DNA from: Phoma sp. XZ068
Taxonomy: Eukaryota; Ascomycota; Dothideomycetes; Pleosporales; Didymellaceae
DNA: 64,000 bases
NCBI GenBank assembly: GCA_004835665.1
Contig: RBKR01000003.1
Span: 186,001-250,000 of the forward strand
Direction: 5' to 3'
A program made the translations under genes and the position numbers. The notes beneath the pieces were generated by a model. The model made no database searches and had not been told where the DNA came from. It was given only the letters and a program-made list of their open reading frames with translations. Positions 23,078 through 33,069 of this stretch are shown here, piece by piece; positions within the stretch are counted from its first letter, which is position 1; each line of letters begins with the position of its first letter.

Positions 23078-23953
23078 ATGACCTCGCTGACCGTTCGACA
23101 TATCCTCCAAGTGTACGAAGAAGATGGCGTTAAACAAGTAAGAGCGGCAGTACTTGAGACGTCCAGAGAGGGAAAGTGGCTTGTGGAATCATACCGAAAG
23201 GAGATATACACAGTGGAGGGCTTCCTGGCGACGTCCTTTCGCAACACTAAGGGTCTAAAAGGAATGTTGGAAGAAGTCAAGGAGAAGGCTGCAAAACTTG
23301 ATCACGAGGATTGTATTGACACCAAAGTCAATCCTGCCTCCAGTTGGTTCGCGCAATGGCTTCGTCCGCTACTCCAATGCTTTCCAGCATTCAGCACGCT
23401 CGAAGATGTCGAAGAATCGTCGAGTCGCTTCGCTCTGTCTCCCTACCCGGCCGCCACAGAATGTCGCCCCGATGACCCCAGCATCCAACACCGCATTGAT
23501 ATCCCAATATCGGAAACCAACGTGCGAGTTGAAGTAGAAAAGTCGTCAACGAGAGATAGCCATCTCTACGATTGTACACCCGGAAGTCTTTCGGTATCGT
23601 CCTCTGTATCTCTGCGCACTGCGGACTTGTGGGATGATTCTGAAAGGAGAGTTAAGGAACTAAGCAAACTATCAGGTGTTTGTGCTTACAAGGAACCATT
23701 TTGTCTTCTTATAAGTGACGAAGTCACATGGGTTGAACAACTGGTGGCGACTCTTGCCGGTGTCTACGCAACTAAGGTTTCGGTAGAGAATGGCCTCGAT
23801 GATCACAAATTTCGGAGGCATATTAGCTGGCACACGCTTTGCCACGGTCGGGAAGCGGCGTTACGAGAACTCATCGGTGATACTGCTTATGACATAGCCT
23901 GTAATTTTCATGAGCGCAAGATTCAGTTTCCACATGCAATCTACATTGGATAG
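23078..23953 (+). CDS. hypothetical protein, 291 aa
   Basis: An intact open frame from MTSLTVRHILQVYEEDG to FPHAIYIG. The first 80 residues look helical and charged, the middle is Ser/Pro-rich and probably disordered, and the C-terminal part (CAYKEPFCLLISDEVTWVEQLV ... REAALRELIGDTAYDIAC) looks folded. The open frame continues upstream through the 18-base duplication to an ATTTAG splice acceptor near 23023, so a first exon further upstream is likely. No family recognised. Confidence 0.5.
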   Translation: MTSLTVRHILQVYEEDGVKQVRAAVLETSREGKWLVESYRKEIYTVEGFLATSFRNTKGLKGMLEEVKEKAAKLDHEDCIDTKVNPASSWFAQWLRPLLQCFPAFSTLEDVEESSSRFALSPYPAATECRPDDPSIQHRIDIPISETNVRVEVEKSSTRDSHLYDCTPGSLSVSSSVSLRTADLWDDSERRVKELSKLSGVCAYKEPFCLLISDEVTWVEQLVATLAGVYATKVSVENGLDDHKFRRHISWHTLCHGREAALRELIGDTAYDIACNFHERKIQFPHAIYIG

Positions 23954-24272
23954 ACGATACGTAGTTTTCTTACTGCTCCTTAATAAAGTCCTTTCATTTT
24001 CCTTGTACTACCTCTTTATTTTGTGAAAATGTACGACCAGATCAGTCGTAAGACACGGCGCTATGATGTGCAGCGTACGCTCTAGGCAAGGAAATCATCG
24101 AGATGATGTTCTTCCCGGGAACGGACGAACCGTTCAGGTCTTCACGTCGCTGCATTATGAGTCCCATCGTGCCTAACCGCAATGTTTTAATGCTAGCTTA
24201 TTTCGAAAATCGAGCTGCTTCACTATCTGCCCTGTCCATTCAGAGTCTTAATTAATCATATATGAAACGTTC
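23954..24272. other. intergenic stretch
   Basis: AT-richer spacer with no gene recognised. Confidence 0.4.
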
Positions 24273-24779
24273 ATGTCATTGATCTGCGATGTATTCATGC
24301 ACCCTCGTATCATGCAGGTCCAACTCTTTTTCTTCTGGGGTATTCTTGCCCTTCTCATCTCTTCCTTCGTTGCCCGCGACCGCTGGTATTCTCGGACCAT
24401 CATTCCTCCCCTTGCTTTGTGTTTCTACTATTTCCAACTAATTACAACTGTCTTTGTTCTGATAACAATACTTTACGCATTATACATCAGAAACATCCTA
24501 CGTAAGGCACCGCCGTACAAACTGCGAGCCCCACTTACTCCAGCAGATCCGTCTCTCGATGATAGAACTGGTGGATCTACAAAGGTCATGATATCGATCA
24601 TCGCTTTAACCACATTGTTTGTTCTAGGTCCTGCGGAGAATAGACCAACTATGACGCCTGCTATCGTTATAGTTTGGGCCACGACGGTTGCGCTGGCTTC
24701 ATGGGACTTTACCATCACTGTCGTCACGTGGGTTCTTATTCCCCTGACAGGAGCTTGTTTGGCGTGGGCTTTAGGCTAA
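24273..24779 (+). CDS. small multi-pass membrane protein
   Basis: An intact frame of 168 residues with about five hydrophobic segments: VQLFFFWGILALLISSFV, LALCFYYFQLITTVFVLITIL, KVMISIIALTTLFVLG, AIVIVWATTVALASW and ITVVTWVLIPLTGACLAW. A cytosolic-type loop (LRKAPPYKLRAPLTPADPSLDD) lies in the middle. An alternative start is the internal Met at residue 9 or 14. No family recognised; not obviously related to the membrane-protein copies at 9.4 and 29.2 kb. Confidence 0.5.
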   Translation: MSLICDVFMHPRIMQVQLFFFWGILALLISSFVARDRWYSRTIIPPLALCFYYFQLITTVFVLITILYALYIRNILRKAPPYKLRAPLTPADPSLDDRTGGSTKVMISIIALTTLFVLGPAENRPTMTPAIVIVWATTVALASWDFTITVVTWVLIPLTGACLAWALG

Positions 24780-25159
24780 GATGTTTAAAAAAGACGGTCG
24801 TTTGGATGCGAAGAGGAAAAAGCTCATGCACAGCTCGGGGAACAGTGAGCTGCGCTCAAGCATTTAACTTCCGCTGTCAATGCAGCTTCCATCATCAATT
24901 CCGCGACTCTGTTAGCCACGAGTCACTCACCCACCGAAATACATGGAGCTTCTTTGTATCGATGTATCACCTTCTGTTTACAATGGTAGCCAATTCGGTT
25001 CGGTTCAACCATGTCATGGTTTATGAATGCAACATGACCATTACCGCAGCACATCTGTGAATATGCAAGGCTGAAACCATAAGTAGCGATGATCTTAGTA
25101 GTCATGAAGAGGCGTGAGTATGTGCCGCACCCCGACTACGATACAGACGCGCTGTTGCA
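24780..25159. other. intergenic stretch
   Basis: No gene recognised. Confidence 0.4.
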
Positions 25160-25380
25160 TTAAAATAGACAAGAATGGGTCGATGTCCGACGTACCGTGC
25201 TCACAAAGCACGGAGTCGAAGGTCAGGACAACGTCGGGAACGGGATATTTTTGCGCTAGCTCGTAGCCCCTGTCAGCATGCGAGTGACCAGATCAGCCAA
25301 TTAGCACTCATACGAGAAGTACTAAGTCACCCTAGAACCGCCGCTGACTCGTCTGACAATTACTGAGCGCACTCCAACTT
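25160..25380 (+). repeat. duplicate of the Zn2Cys6 gene's upstream region
   Basis: This block aligns with 27110-27340, the region immediately upstream of the intact Zn2Cys6 gene: shared words include CCCCTGTCAGCATGC and GAACCGCCGCTGACT, in the same order and spacing. It marks the left edge of the second (B) copy of the duplicated locus. Confidence 0.65.
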
Positions 25381-25977
25381 GGATTAGGACTCTGCGTATT
25401 CTGAAGTTTGCCACTACAACATCTACTATGAGTTTTCTTTTTTTGAATTGCACAGTCTTCCTTTTCTTTGTTGTTCTTGTTTTCTCTGCTTCGCCTACAG
25501 CTATCAAGCTTCTCTTCAACCACATCTCCCTTTCTCTTAATCCCCGCCCCAAGACCTTGAAACAACCTTCATAATCTGCCAGTATGTGTGTGATATTGTG
25601 GTTCTCTTGCTCGAGCGCAATAATTCTTTATTTTTAGCCAGGCTATGTCACCTTTGAGCTCATCTACTGAGGCTCTAACATCACCTGCTTCAGAGAAGAC
25701 ATTAGCGACATCGTTGATTGTATGCCAGAATCTACCAAGTGCTTTCTTGTTTGGCTCTGCAAATCGCCCACTTGGGCCTGCGTCGCCGCAATCGCGAGCC
25801 ATGGTCTCAGAGAACTTCAAGATGTGTCGTATCAGCTGTACGCTTGATTTGTATTCAACCACCATGTGTTCCACGTACCAGATTCTTGTACAAATCAAGG
25901 TCTTCCACTATTGCCTGCGAACTGTCTGTGTCATACGATTGGGGATGAGTGCAATGGATAAACGAGTATGAGTCCAT
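25340..25977 (-). pseudogene. coiled-coil gene, copy B (frameshifted)
   Basis: The homolog of the 10660 gene begins at Met 25977 and carries DSSQAIVEDLDLYKNL followed by the same GTACGT donor. Downstream it keeps ASVDELKGDIAW and, in another frame, a CFKVLGRGLRERE segment and the basic tail (KKRKTVQFKKRK). The frame break between these parts, and the altered intron region, make it a pseudogene. Confidence 0.6.
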
Positions 25978-25999
25978 GATGGGTCTTGTCTGAGGACTT

Positions 26000-26516
26000 A
26001 GTTATGCACAAGGCAGGTATGCTTTTATATCTTCACATCTCAGCAGTGCGACATAGTTTACCAAATGTGTTAGTGGCATGTATTGGCTGGTTATCAACCA
26101 GCCAATCCATTGGCCTCTCATTGATCCACTCTGTCTTATTTCAAGTCGGACACCGCGTCAACATCTACCTGCCAGTCTTGCGCTGTCCGCCTTCGTCGAC
26201 TTCACTGCTCAGTATCACTGAGCACTTGACTGCGTTTGCATGGTCTCCCTCAAGCAGTCCCTTGATCCAAGCGGAATGTCGAGAGCTTCTCCGAGCCCTT
26301 TCAAGGATAGCTAAGGATCTGACTCCTATGATTCGAGACGAGGCAATGAAAGACTTCCTAGTGCTTCTAAGTCGCTTGGGACAGCAAGTGCCCATAAATA
26401 AAGGCATCTGGGTTGAGCTTTGTGGTCTGGGCAAAAGAAAGGCTGTCGTAAGACACCAGGGAAACCTGAAAATGATAGATATTGACAACGTGGCCAAGCT
26501 CTCCATGACAGGTTGA
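26000..26516 (+). pseudogene. Zn2Cys6-gene C-terminal copy lacking the DNA-binding half
   Basis: The frame from about 26170 to the stop at 26516 aligns closely with the C-terminus of the gene at 27369: YLTAF/HLTAF-WSPSSS, QAECRELLRALSRIAKDL, FLVLLSRLGQQV, VELCGLG and a final TG stop. The upstream part (SVLFQVGHRVNIYLPVL) instead resembles the segment upstream of the membrane-protein copies. No zinc cluster is present. It is therefore a chimeric fragment; whether the 176-codon frame is expressed is unknown. Confidence 0.6.
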
Positions 26517-27109
26517 AGTGACCTGCTTTTTTACTACTTAGATATCATCATTGTTGAAGGCTAGACTAATTTAGCTCATGTCTACACTCTGAAGAACAGA
26601 CGTATGCTAGTTTGCTGATTTTCGAGATTTGCAACTTTCAAGTCTCGACAGTATTCGTCCTGGTGATCCTCTTGTGGCCATGAAGTCTTACAAGGAAGAT
26701 CCGAAAACGTAATTGGCTAAGATACGCGACACGGGAGACAGCGCGTTGGGGTTCGTCATTAGCTGCAGGTGTGTGCCACATGCATGCGTTTGATGACATC
26801 CGGGGCGCTCTGTGCATGAATCGGGCCTGTGCGTATGGACCAAAGTGAAGATAACAGTACCCTGGATGGATCTGCACTTGTGGGCGAACCATCGTCCACT
26901 TCAACATCTCCGCTCCCTGTGTCAAAGCAAAGGCGGTTATCCCAAAACACCTTGTCGCAAATTCAACGTACCATCCGGTTTCCCATATTTAATCGAACTA
27001 TAGGTTAGGAGAACAGTATCTAATCAAGGGGTTGAACCACTGCGAAATTGCAAAGTGAATTTTGGAGGGTCAAGATTTACCTTCGGTCAACAGTCTACTG
27101 TGAAAGCCT
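26517..27109. other. intergenic stretch
   Basis: Short frames only; no gene recognised. Confidence 0.4.
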
Positions 27110-27340
27110 CAGTGCTTTGTCTCGTTGATTCCTTGGAAGGTTGATTCTGTGCCCGACATGCCGTCCTCGAGTCGAAGACCAGGACCATGTCGGGATCGGA
27201 TCGCTTCTGCACCAGCTTGTGGCGTCAAGGACCGATACCCCTGTCAGCATGCAAGCTGCCAAGGTAGCCAATAGCACCAACATGTGAACTGATAAATCAC
27301 CTCGAACCGCCGCTGACTTGTCTGATCTTCACTGAACACA
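27110..27340 (+). promoter_or_regulatory. duplicated upstream region of the Zn2Cys6 gene
   Basis: Ends about 30 bases before the Met of the Zn2Cys6 gene and is repeated at 25160-25380. It probably contains the promoter and 5' leader. No individual site can be assigned by eye. Confidence 0.4.
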
Positions 27341-27368
27341 CTTGGAGCGAGATTGAGGGTCTCTGGGT

Positions 27369-28528
27369 ATGGAAAAACTACGCAAATGTGTCATTTCCCC
27401 TATTGGTTCTCAAAAGCGAGCCCGGCATAATCCTTACAGGCGAGCTTGCGATAGGTGAGCCCCTAAGTCTGTCCATGACATTATTGAAAAAACTGACCTC
27501 CGATGACAGCTGCCGTCAACTGAAGAAACGATGTCTTCCTGCTGGAGCAGACAGCAAGTGTAAACATTGTGAAAAATTAGATTACGTGTGCACGTTCCAT
27601 TACATACACAGGAGAACAGGGCGGCCGAGAGGGAAAAACACAAAAGTGGTCTCAGAATCGTGCGAAGAAAAACAAGACGCGTCTCGGAGATCTTTAGCTG
27701 AAGGGCTCATTCAAGGCAGCTCGCCTCCACCTCAGCGCCATCGTGCACCAGGGAGCTTTCAAGAGTACCAGAGAGTTGAAAGCCTCTTGCAAGCTGCACT
27801 TCACAGTCCTAGAGCCGCAGTCTCTCTTAGCTCGTAAGTTCTACCAACGCCCAGCATTCTATCAATCGTGAACCCAAGCTAAGAAGCATAGTGGCGGGAT
27901 ACAGCCAACTGCTGGAGGAAAAGGCCTACCAAGTGCGATGGTAGAGGAGATGCCACCAACTTATGAAAGGCAAAGTCCGTCCGAGACCATTGAAGTCGAG
28001 CCAGCCACATCGAATTGCTCTGGAAGGACCTTTGATGCAAAATCAACCTCACAAACGAATGAGCCCACAGCATATATTCGTGCTCTTACACCTGCTCCTG
28101 TTCCTCATAAGACATGCGCCTTGGAACTTCCGGTTTACATCTCAGGGTTTAAGGCTGTATTAAGCGTCAAGATTCACCTACCAGTCTTAGACCCTTTCGA
28201 CCCAGCTTCGGATTCCATTTTCAGCATTACCAATTACCTGACCGCGTTCGGGTGGTCGCCTTCTAGCAGTGAATCAATCCAAACGGAATGCCGAGAACTT
28301 CTCAGGAGCCTTGCAAGGATAGCCAAGGAGCTGATCCCTATCGTTCGTGATAAGGCGGCCAAATCTTTTCTTGTGCTTTTGAGTCGCTTGGGACAGCAAG
28401 TGTTCTTGAAAAGAGGTATGCCAGTTGAGTTGTGTGGTCTGGGCATGACAAAGGCTGTTGTACAACATGAAGGGAATGTGAAGATGATTGGCTTTAATCA
28501 GATAGCCAAGCTTTCATCCACAGGCTAA
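27369..28528 (+). CDS. Zn(II)2Cys6 transcription factor
   Basis: Three exons, 27369-27454, 27510-27833 and 27892-28528, join in one frame of 348 residues. The binuclear zinc cluster spans the first intron: RRACDS then CRQLKKRCLPAGADSKCKHCEKLDYVCTF, with six Cys in the C-x2-C-x6-C-xn-C-x2-C-x6-C pattern, followed by the basic linker RRTGRPRGK. The protein would bind CGG-type half sites in the nucleus. The C-terminal region (ECRELLRSLARIAKEL, VRDKAAKSFLVLLSRLGQQV) resembles the short regulatory tail of this class rather than a full fungal_trans domain, and the protein is shorter than most. The C-terminal exon is duplicated at 26.1 kb. The target genes are unknown. Confidence 0.85.
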
Positions 28529-28573
28529 AGAAAATATTTCAGTGTCCTTCTTAGCAACATCCATTTGATCTCG

Positions 28574-28883
28574 TCAAAGCCATGGTCTCCGGGCACCTGC
28601 TACTCCCCACCTTGCCAATATAACTGCTCTAAATTCTGCCCACTTGCCCTGGCAGTGCAGCACTGACGCAAGGCTATCGACGCTCGTCAACATAGATGGG
28701 TGATGCCATCCGAGTTCATGTACTTTACCTTCTAGGGATTGCCGATGCAGGTTCTTGTACAAGTCAACATCTTCCACCGTTGCCTTCGAGCTGTCCGTGC
28801 CATGCAAGTGGGGACGAATACAATTGGGAGACGAGTATAAGTACATCATGTGTTTTGTCTCAAGTCCTGGAAGCGCACAAGGC
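28574..28883 (-). pseudogene. coiled-coil N-terminus fused to a TPR fragment, copy C
   Basis: On the minus strand TDSSKATVEDVDLYKNL matches the N-terminus of the 10660 gene, but right after it, where the other copies have an intron, the sequence runs into RQSLEGKVHELGWHHPSMLTS, a kinesin-light-chain-type TPR very like the last repeat of the gene at 30700 (WQSLEGKLEELGWQHPSTLTS). The open frame through the junction is 126 codons. I read it as a recombination product. Confidence 0.6.
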
Positions 28884-29197
28884 AGGTATTCTTTTAAACC
28901 CCACATCTGTGCTTCGCTTGTTAGGAGTGCTGTCTGTGCGATACCGGTTATCATTCATCGGTCCTTTGTTGATACATTCTGTCTCACTTGAAGTCGGACA
29001 TCGGTTGCTCGAATACCGTCTGCCATGCCTTCGCTGGGTCAAGGATCGCGACATCATGACGCCGATGCTCCGTTTCTGTTCCATTCTTATCCGCTAGACG
29101 AGCTCTTCGACCGACCTATTGCTGCAGATATAGCAAGCGTAAGTTATAAGAACTTGGTCTCGTCAATTCGGTATCATATCAACATCTCATACCCGTT

Positions 29198-30046
29198 ATG
29201 GACCGCACACTTCTCATTGGCTTTACAACCAGCTATTCCATCAGTTTGCTCATGACCATCTCACTCTTATACGCTGATATCAGAAGACCTAGGCTGCAAG
29301 CAGCGACCTACTTGGAGAAGGTCTTAGCTATCGTCTTCGGCTTTGGTCAGGTAGCGATTATAATGGCTGCAATCATATCCGTAGTGGTTGCCTTTATCAC
29401 CAAAATTCAGGCGTATTGGCTAGAGCCACTCTTCTTGAGTACTCTCCAAGCTGATGTGGCAATCAACGTATGTTATCTCATTCAGCATATACCCCCAAAC
29501 TCACCCTTACCAGTTCACTCGGAATCTACGCTTCACTGATAATTCGACCTGGACATTTGTATACGTATATATAGCATGTTTTTTCACCGTAACACTGGAG
29601 TTCATATTCCGCATAAGGCATGGATGTGCCTCCTTACTCTACAGCGTCTTTTGTTAACCAACGGTAGGAACGAAACTTCACAACACGGATATGACTCGTT
29701 CCTGTATCTTGCTGTTTTGCCAACTCTTGCCTTAACAATCTCAGGTCGGCGGCTATGCGCGCACAAACGAGCAGGCGGAAGCAGCCCAGTTTATAAAAGG
29801 TTGTTGTTTGCCTTCGTAATCTCGAATGCCGCTGCAGCGCTCTGCCAGCTGATCACTGCTATGACTATCTACGTTCACTTGGTCTCACACGGGGTGATAA
29901 GTGACTGGCTCAATCAAAGCATGTTACTTGTACGTATTAGCACAATTTTCGAGGCTTTTCTGACATGGACAGGCCTGTACTTCAACTCAACTTCTGTGCC
30001 CTCTCGTTTTCTGTTTGGGCCGGGTGACGTCTTACCGAGTAGCTAG
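29198..30046 (+). pseudogene. multi-pass membrane protein, copy C
   Basis: Starts at MDRTLLIGFTTSYSISLLM, equivalent to the Met of copy A at 10233. It has the same order of helices: VFGFGQVAIIMAAIISVVVAF, then after a GTATGT...ATATAG intron-like gap SFLYLAVLPTLALTISG, LLFAFVISNAAAALCQL and a final helix near VRISTIFEAFLTW. The frame changes at about 29640, at the same place as in copy A. With correct intron placement it could be a working gene of about 270 residues; otherwise it is a relic. Function unknown. Confidence 0.5.
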
Positions 30047-30699
30047 TTTGGACAACTATGTGGGCCACGAGAGCAATATCAGGCTCAATGATTTCTGAGA
30101 GCAAATAAAGTCAAACGGCAATAACATGTTTATATTCGTCATTTTCCGATTGTACCTGTATGATAGCATACCAATTAATATTTTCGGCGCTACTATTGGT
30201 TCCACCCTTGGTCAGTGTTAGTATTAGTTACACTGGAAGGCACGCCTTAGTGACCGTTCACATTGAGAGAGCAGTGTTGATCCGACACTAGTACTCCTAT
30301 GGGAGGCGTTTAGGTAGCTATCATCTCCTTTCTCGTGATCAACGCAGTTACTTACCTAGAGACCTCCCGTCGCCGTTTGACCAGCCAGCCTAGAACGCTC
30401 AGTGCTCGTCGGCAGCCTCGACGGTCGCAAGCCCGATTTGCAAGCTGACTCCTAAGTAATCTGAATACAGCACATGATTGAACCATCGCCAAGGTTTCCC
30501 CAACGATCCGCGATAGTCTAGAAGCAGTGACAGCAGCGGCTGAGGAGGCTACAGAGATGGGCAACCGACGCCAGAGGTGAATTGAGTTATCAAGACAAAA
30601 AAGGGCTAAGGTACAAAGGCAAGAGTCTACGTTGCATGGAAGCTAGAGAGTTCTCCACATGTATGTACAAAGTCTCCGCTCTTTGCATATGGCCCCCAA
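30047..30699. other. intergenic stretch
   Basis: No gene recognised. Confidence 0.4.
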
Positions 30700-31761
30700 T
30701 TACGACATTTTGAACTTGTCTTGATGCTGCAGAACCAACGCAAGGTTGTTCATGCTCGTAAGTGTGGAAGGGTGTTGCCATCCAAGCTCTTCTAATTTTC
30801 CTTCCAGTGACTGCCAATTCAGCTCCTCAGATTCCTTGTACTTGCCCTGAAGCTGCAGCACTAGCGCCAAGTTGCTCATACTAGCAAGTGTCGTAGGATG
30901 ATGCTTTCCAAGGGTCTCCTGAAAGCCATTGAGAGCTCGCTGGTTCAGCTTTAATGCCTGCTTGTATTTGCCCTCATGCTGTAGTACTAGCGCTAGATTA
31001 CTCATGCTTGTTAGAGTATCCGCATGACATGGTCCCAGCACCTTCTTACTGCCTTGAAGTAACGTTACCAAGCGATTCAGGTCTTCTGACTCCTCGTAAC
31101 TGCCCAGGCGCTGTAGCCTTAACGCTAAGTTGCTGATGCTTGTAAGTGTGAAAGGATGCAGCAAGCCCAATGTCCGCTTGAACCCTTCCAAAGCCCGTCT
31201 GTTCAGTCCCACTGCGTCACTGTGGTTTCCTTGGCTTGACAACACCCCAGCCAGGATTTCCACGCTCAACAAAGTCCGTTGGTCATTCGGTCCTAGTACG
31301 CTATCTCTCACAGCCAGCGCTTCAGTGATCATCTTTTGTGCCATGGTATAATCCCCTCGCTTCCATAAATACCATGCCACATTCGTGACCATCTGTGCCC
31401 ACGCTTCCCATGAATTGAGAGTGATCGGGACACAATTATAGGCCCAGTCAACATACGGAAGCAGCTCCTGACATCTTTTCCAGTTCTCAAACTCTCCAGT
31501 AGGAAAATTCCGCGCCAAGTACTCCAGGCATGGGTCGTCATCGTTGCTTTCTACTAACAAAACAGTCTTTAGACCTTTGTTTGCCAGTCTGTCTTTCATG
31601 TGCTGAAACCAGTTTTTCGAAAGTCGCAGGTTGTTGTACGATTGCTGACGACGTTTTGGCTTGATTTGATTGTTCAAATCCGTACGTTTCTCTAGCACCC
31701 TGAACTTGAGGTATTCCAGCAAACTAGGTACATAAAGGCCCGTCTCAAAGGTCAAGAGCAT
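30700..31761 (-). CDS. TPR (kinesin light chain-type) repeat protein
   Basis: An intact frame of 353 residues. Residues about 85-120 (YLARNFPTGEFENWKRCQELLPYVDWA) match the linker that precedes the TPR block in fungal NB-ARC/TPR proteins. Then come five TPR_10/12 repeats of about 42 residues (TLLSVEILAGVLSSQG, TLTSISNLALRLQRLG, TLTSMSNLALVLQHEG, TLASMSNLALVLQLQG, TLTSMNNLALVLQHQ). The nucleotide-binding domain that normally sits upstream is missing, and the protein ends abruptly after the last half-repeat. So it is either a truncated NLR sensor or a stand-alone TPR protein. The repeats recur as fragments at 8.7-9.2 kb and 28.6 kb. Confidence 0.7.
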   Translation of the reverse strand: MLLTFETGLYVPSLLEYLKFRVLEKRTDLNNQIKPKRRQQSYNNLRLSKNWFQHMKDRLANKGLKTVLLVESNDDDPCLEYLARNFPTGEFENWKRCQELLPYVDWAYNCVPITLNSWEAWAQMVTNVAWYLWKRGDYTMAQKMITEALAVRDSVLGPNDQRTLLSVEILAGVLSSQGNHSDAVGLNRRALEGFKRTLGLLHPFTLTSISNLALRLQRLGSYEESEDLNRLVTLLQGSKKVLGPCHADTLTSMSNLALVLQHEGKYKQALKLNQRALNGFQETLGKHHPTTLASMSNLALVLQLQGKYKESEELNWQSLEGKLEELGWQHPSTLTSMNNLALVLQHQDKFKMS

Positions 31762-32178
31762 ATTCGCTGCGGCTGATTAGAAACAAGAAATCTTTATAGA
31801 GATGGCTGCTCGAAAAGTATTGATGGACTTGGGTAGAATTCTGCCATCCAGGCAACTTTTGTTTGCCGAAAGGGCGTGTTGTTCTGCAACCTTGAAAGTG
31901 TTGCCCGAAAACTGTTTCCTTGCCAAAGCCCGAGTTACAGAAACATAATCTCGAGAGTGGGTTAACTGTTTTCAGTCAGAATTGCTGAGTACAGGAACCT
32001 GTATCCCGCAGTTTAATCGCGCTTGGACCCGGTGCAATCGCAACCAGGGTTCGGAAAGGTCACATTTGTCCAAAGCCGTTCTACGAGAAAGGAGCACGTG
32101 AAAACGCAGGGATTGCGGATAAATTCGACGGTTAATTAAACACAAGCAACGAGCTCTGAACTGCTAACCCTTTTCGCC
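31762..32178. other. intergenic stretch
   Basis: No gene recognised. Confidence 0.4.
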
Positions 32179-32805
32179 TTATACGCTGAAGCTGCATTCT
32201 TTGTTCCGCGAGATACAGTTGGTGCACTCAACAAGACCAAGCTGCTCTGCAATGCGGCACGAATTGAAGAAGCCGTCGCCGTCGCAGCAATTTTGGCACG
32301 GAGTAACGGTGAGGTTGGTGACGTTCTGGGCGCAGTGGAATATAACCGCAACGAGTCTTCCTAATGGCCAGCCATCCATGTTGAAGCAGATATGTTCGTA
32401 GCTGCAATCGACCATGGCGCGCCAGTCAGGATCGCTCGCGAACGAAGTGATGGCCCTGATCTTCTGGACATAAGGGTTGCCAGTGCTCGTGGGGATATGC
32501 CTGCGAATAGCTGCTGCGAGATCGTTGACAGCAGCCTTCGTGTTTAGCTTGAGAGCACGACTCCCCTCCACTCCGCTGAGTTAGCTCTCAAGTGCCTCAT
32601 ATCTGCTAGGGTATATGGTAATTTACTCACACCAAACAAGGAATTCATGCCAATCCTCGTTCTCGGGAATGTAATGGCCATTGTGAGGTAGCGTCAACGG
32701 ACGTCGCGGATAGTCTTCACGGCCACCGCCGCCAGTAGAGCGCTTGCTACCGGTGTTGGCGTAAGTATCAGTAGTGAGATTGGCATGACCGCGGAGAGTG
32801 GCCAT
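32179..32805 (-). CDS. DUF3716-like cysteine-rich protein
   Basis: Two exons, from Met 32805 (MATLRGHANLTTDTYANTG) to about 32640, and about 32580-32179, give roughly 190 residues. The C-terminus has CQNCCDGDGFFNSC ... ECTNCISRNKECSF, the CxxC...GxFxxC...CxNC...CSF arrangement of the fungal DUF3716 domain, likely a zinc site. The N-terminal part (RPLTLPHNGHYIP) is basic and probably disordered. The donor is GTGTGA or GTGAGT, with acceptors four to five bases apart, so the junction residue is unsure. Families of such proteins expand in accessory regions; function unknown. Confidence 0.65.
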
Positions 32806-33069
32806 AGTGTTGTCATGAGGATGGAGGAGAGAAGGTGGTCGAGGGAAGGGTAACGTGGTTGGCGCGTGCTTACCGCGCAATCAGGCGGACGTCATATACG
32901 CAAACGGGATCCCGAGTTGAGAAACACAGTTTACCGAATCAGTTGATCGAATTTGTAAAGACTACATGTTGCTAACGTTGTATACTGCCTGCCTAGCGGG
33001 ACTCTGCTCACATCGGCTCAAAGCTCAAAGAAGCTTCACCAAACTCGCCAACTCTGCCCTAACTCAAAT
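32806..33069. other. short intergenic gap
   Basis: Terminator/promoter space between two minus-strand genes; no gene seen. Confidence 0.4.
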
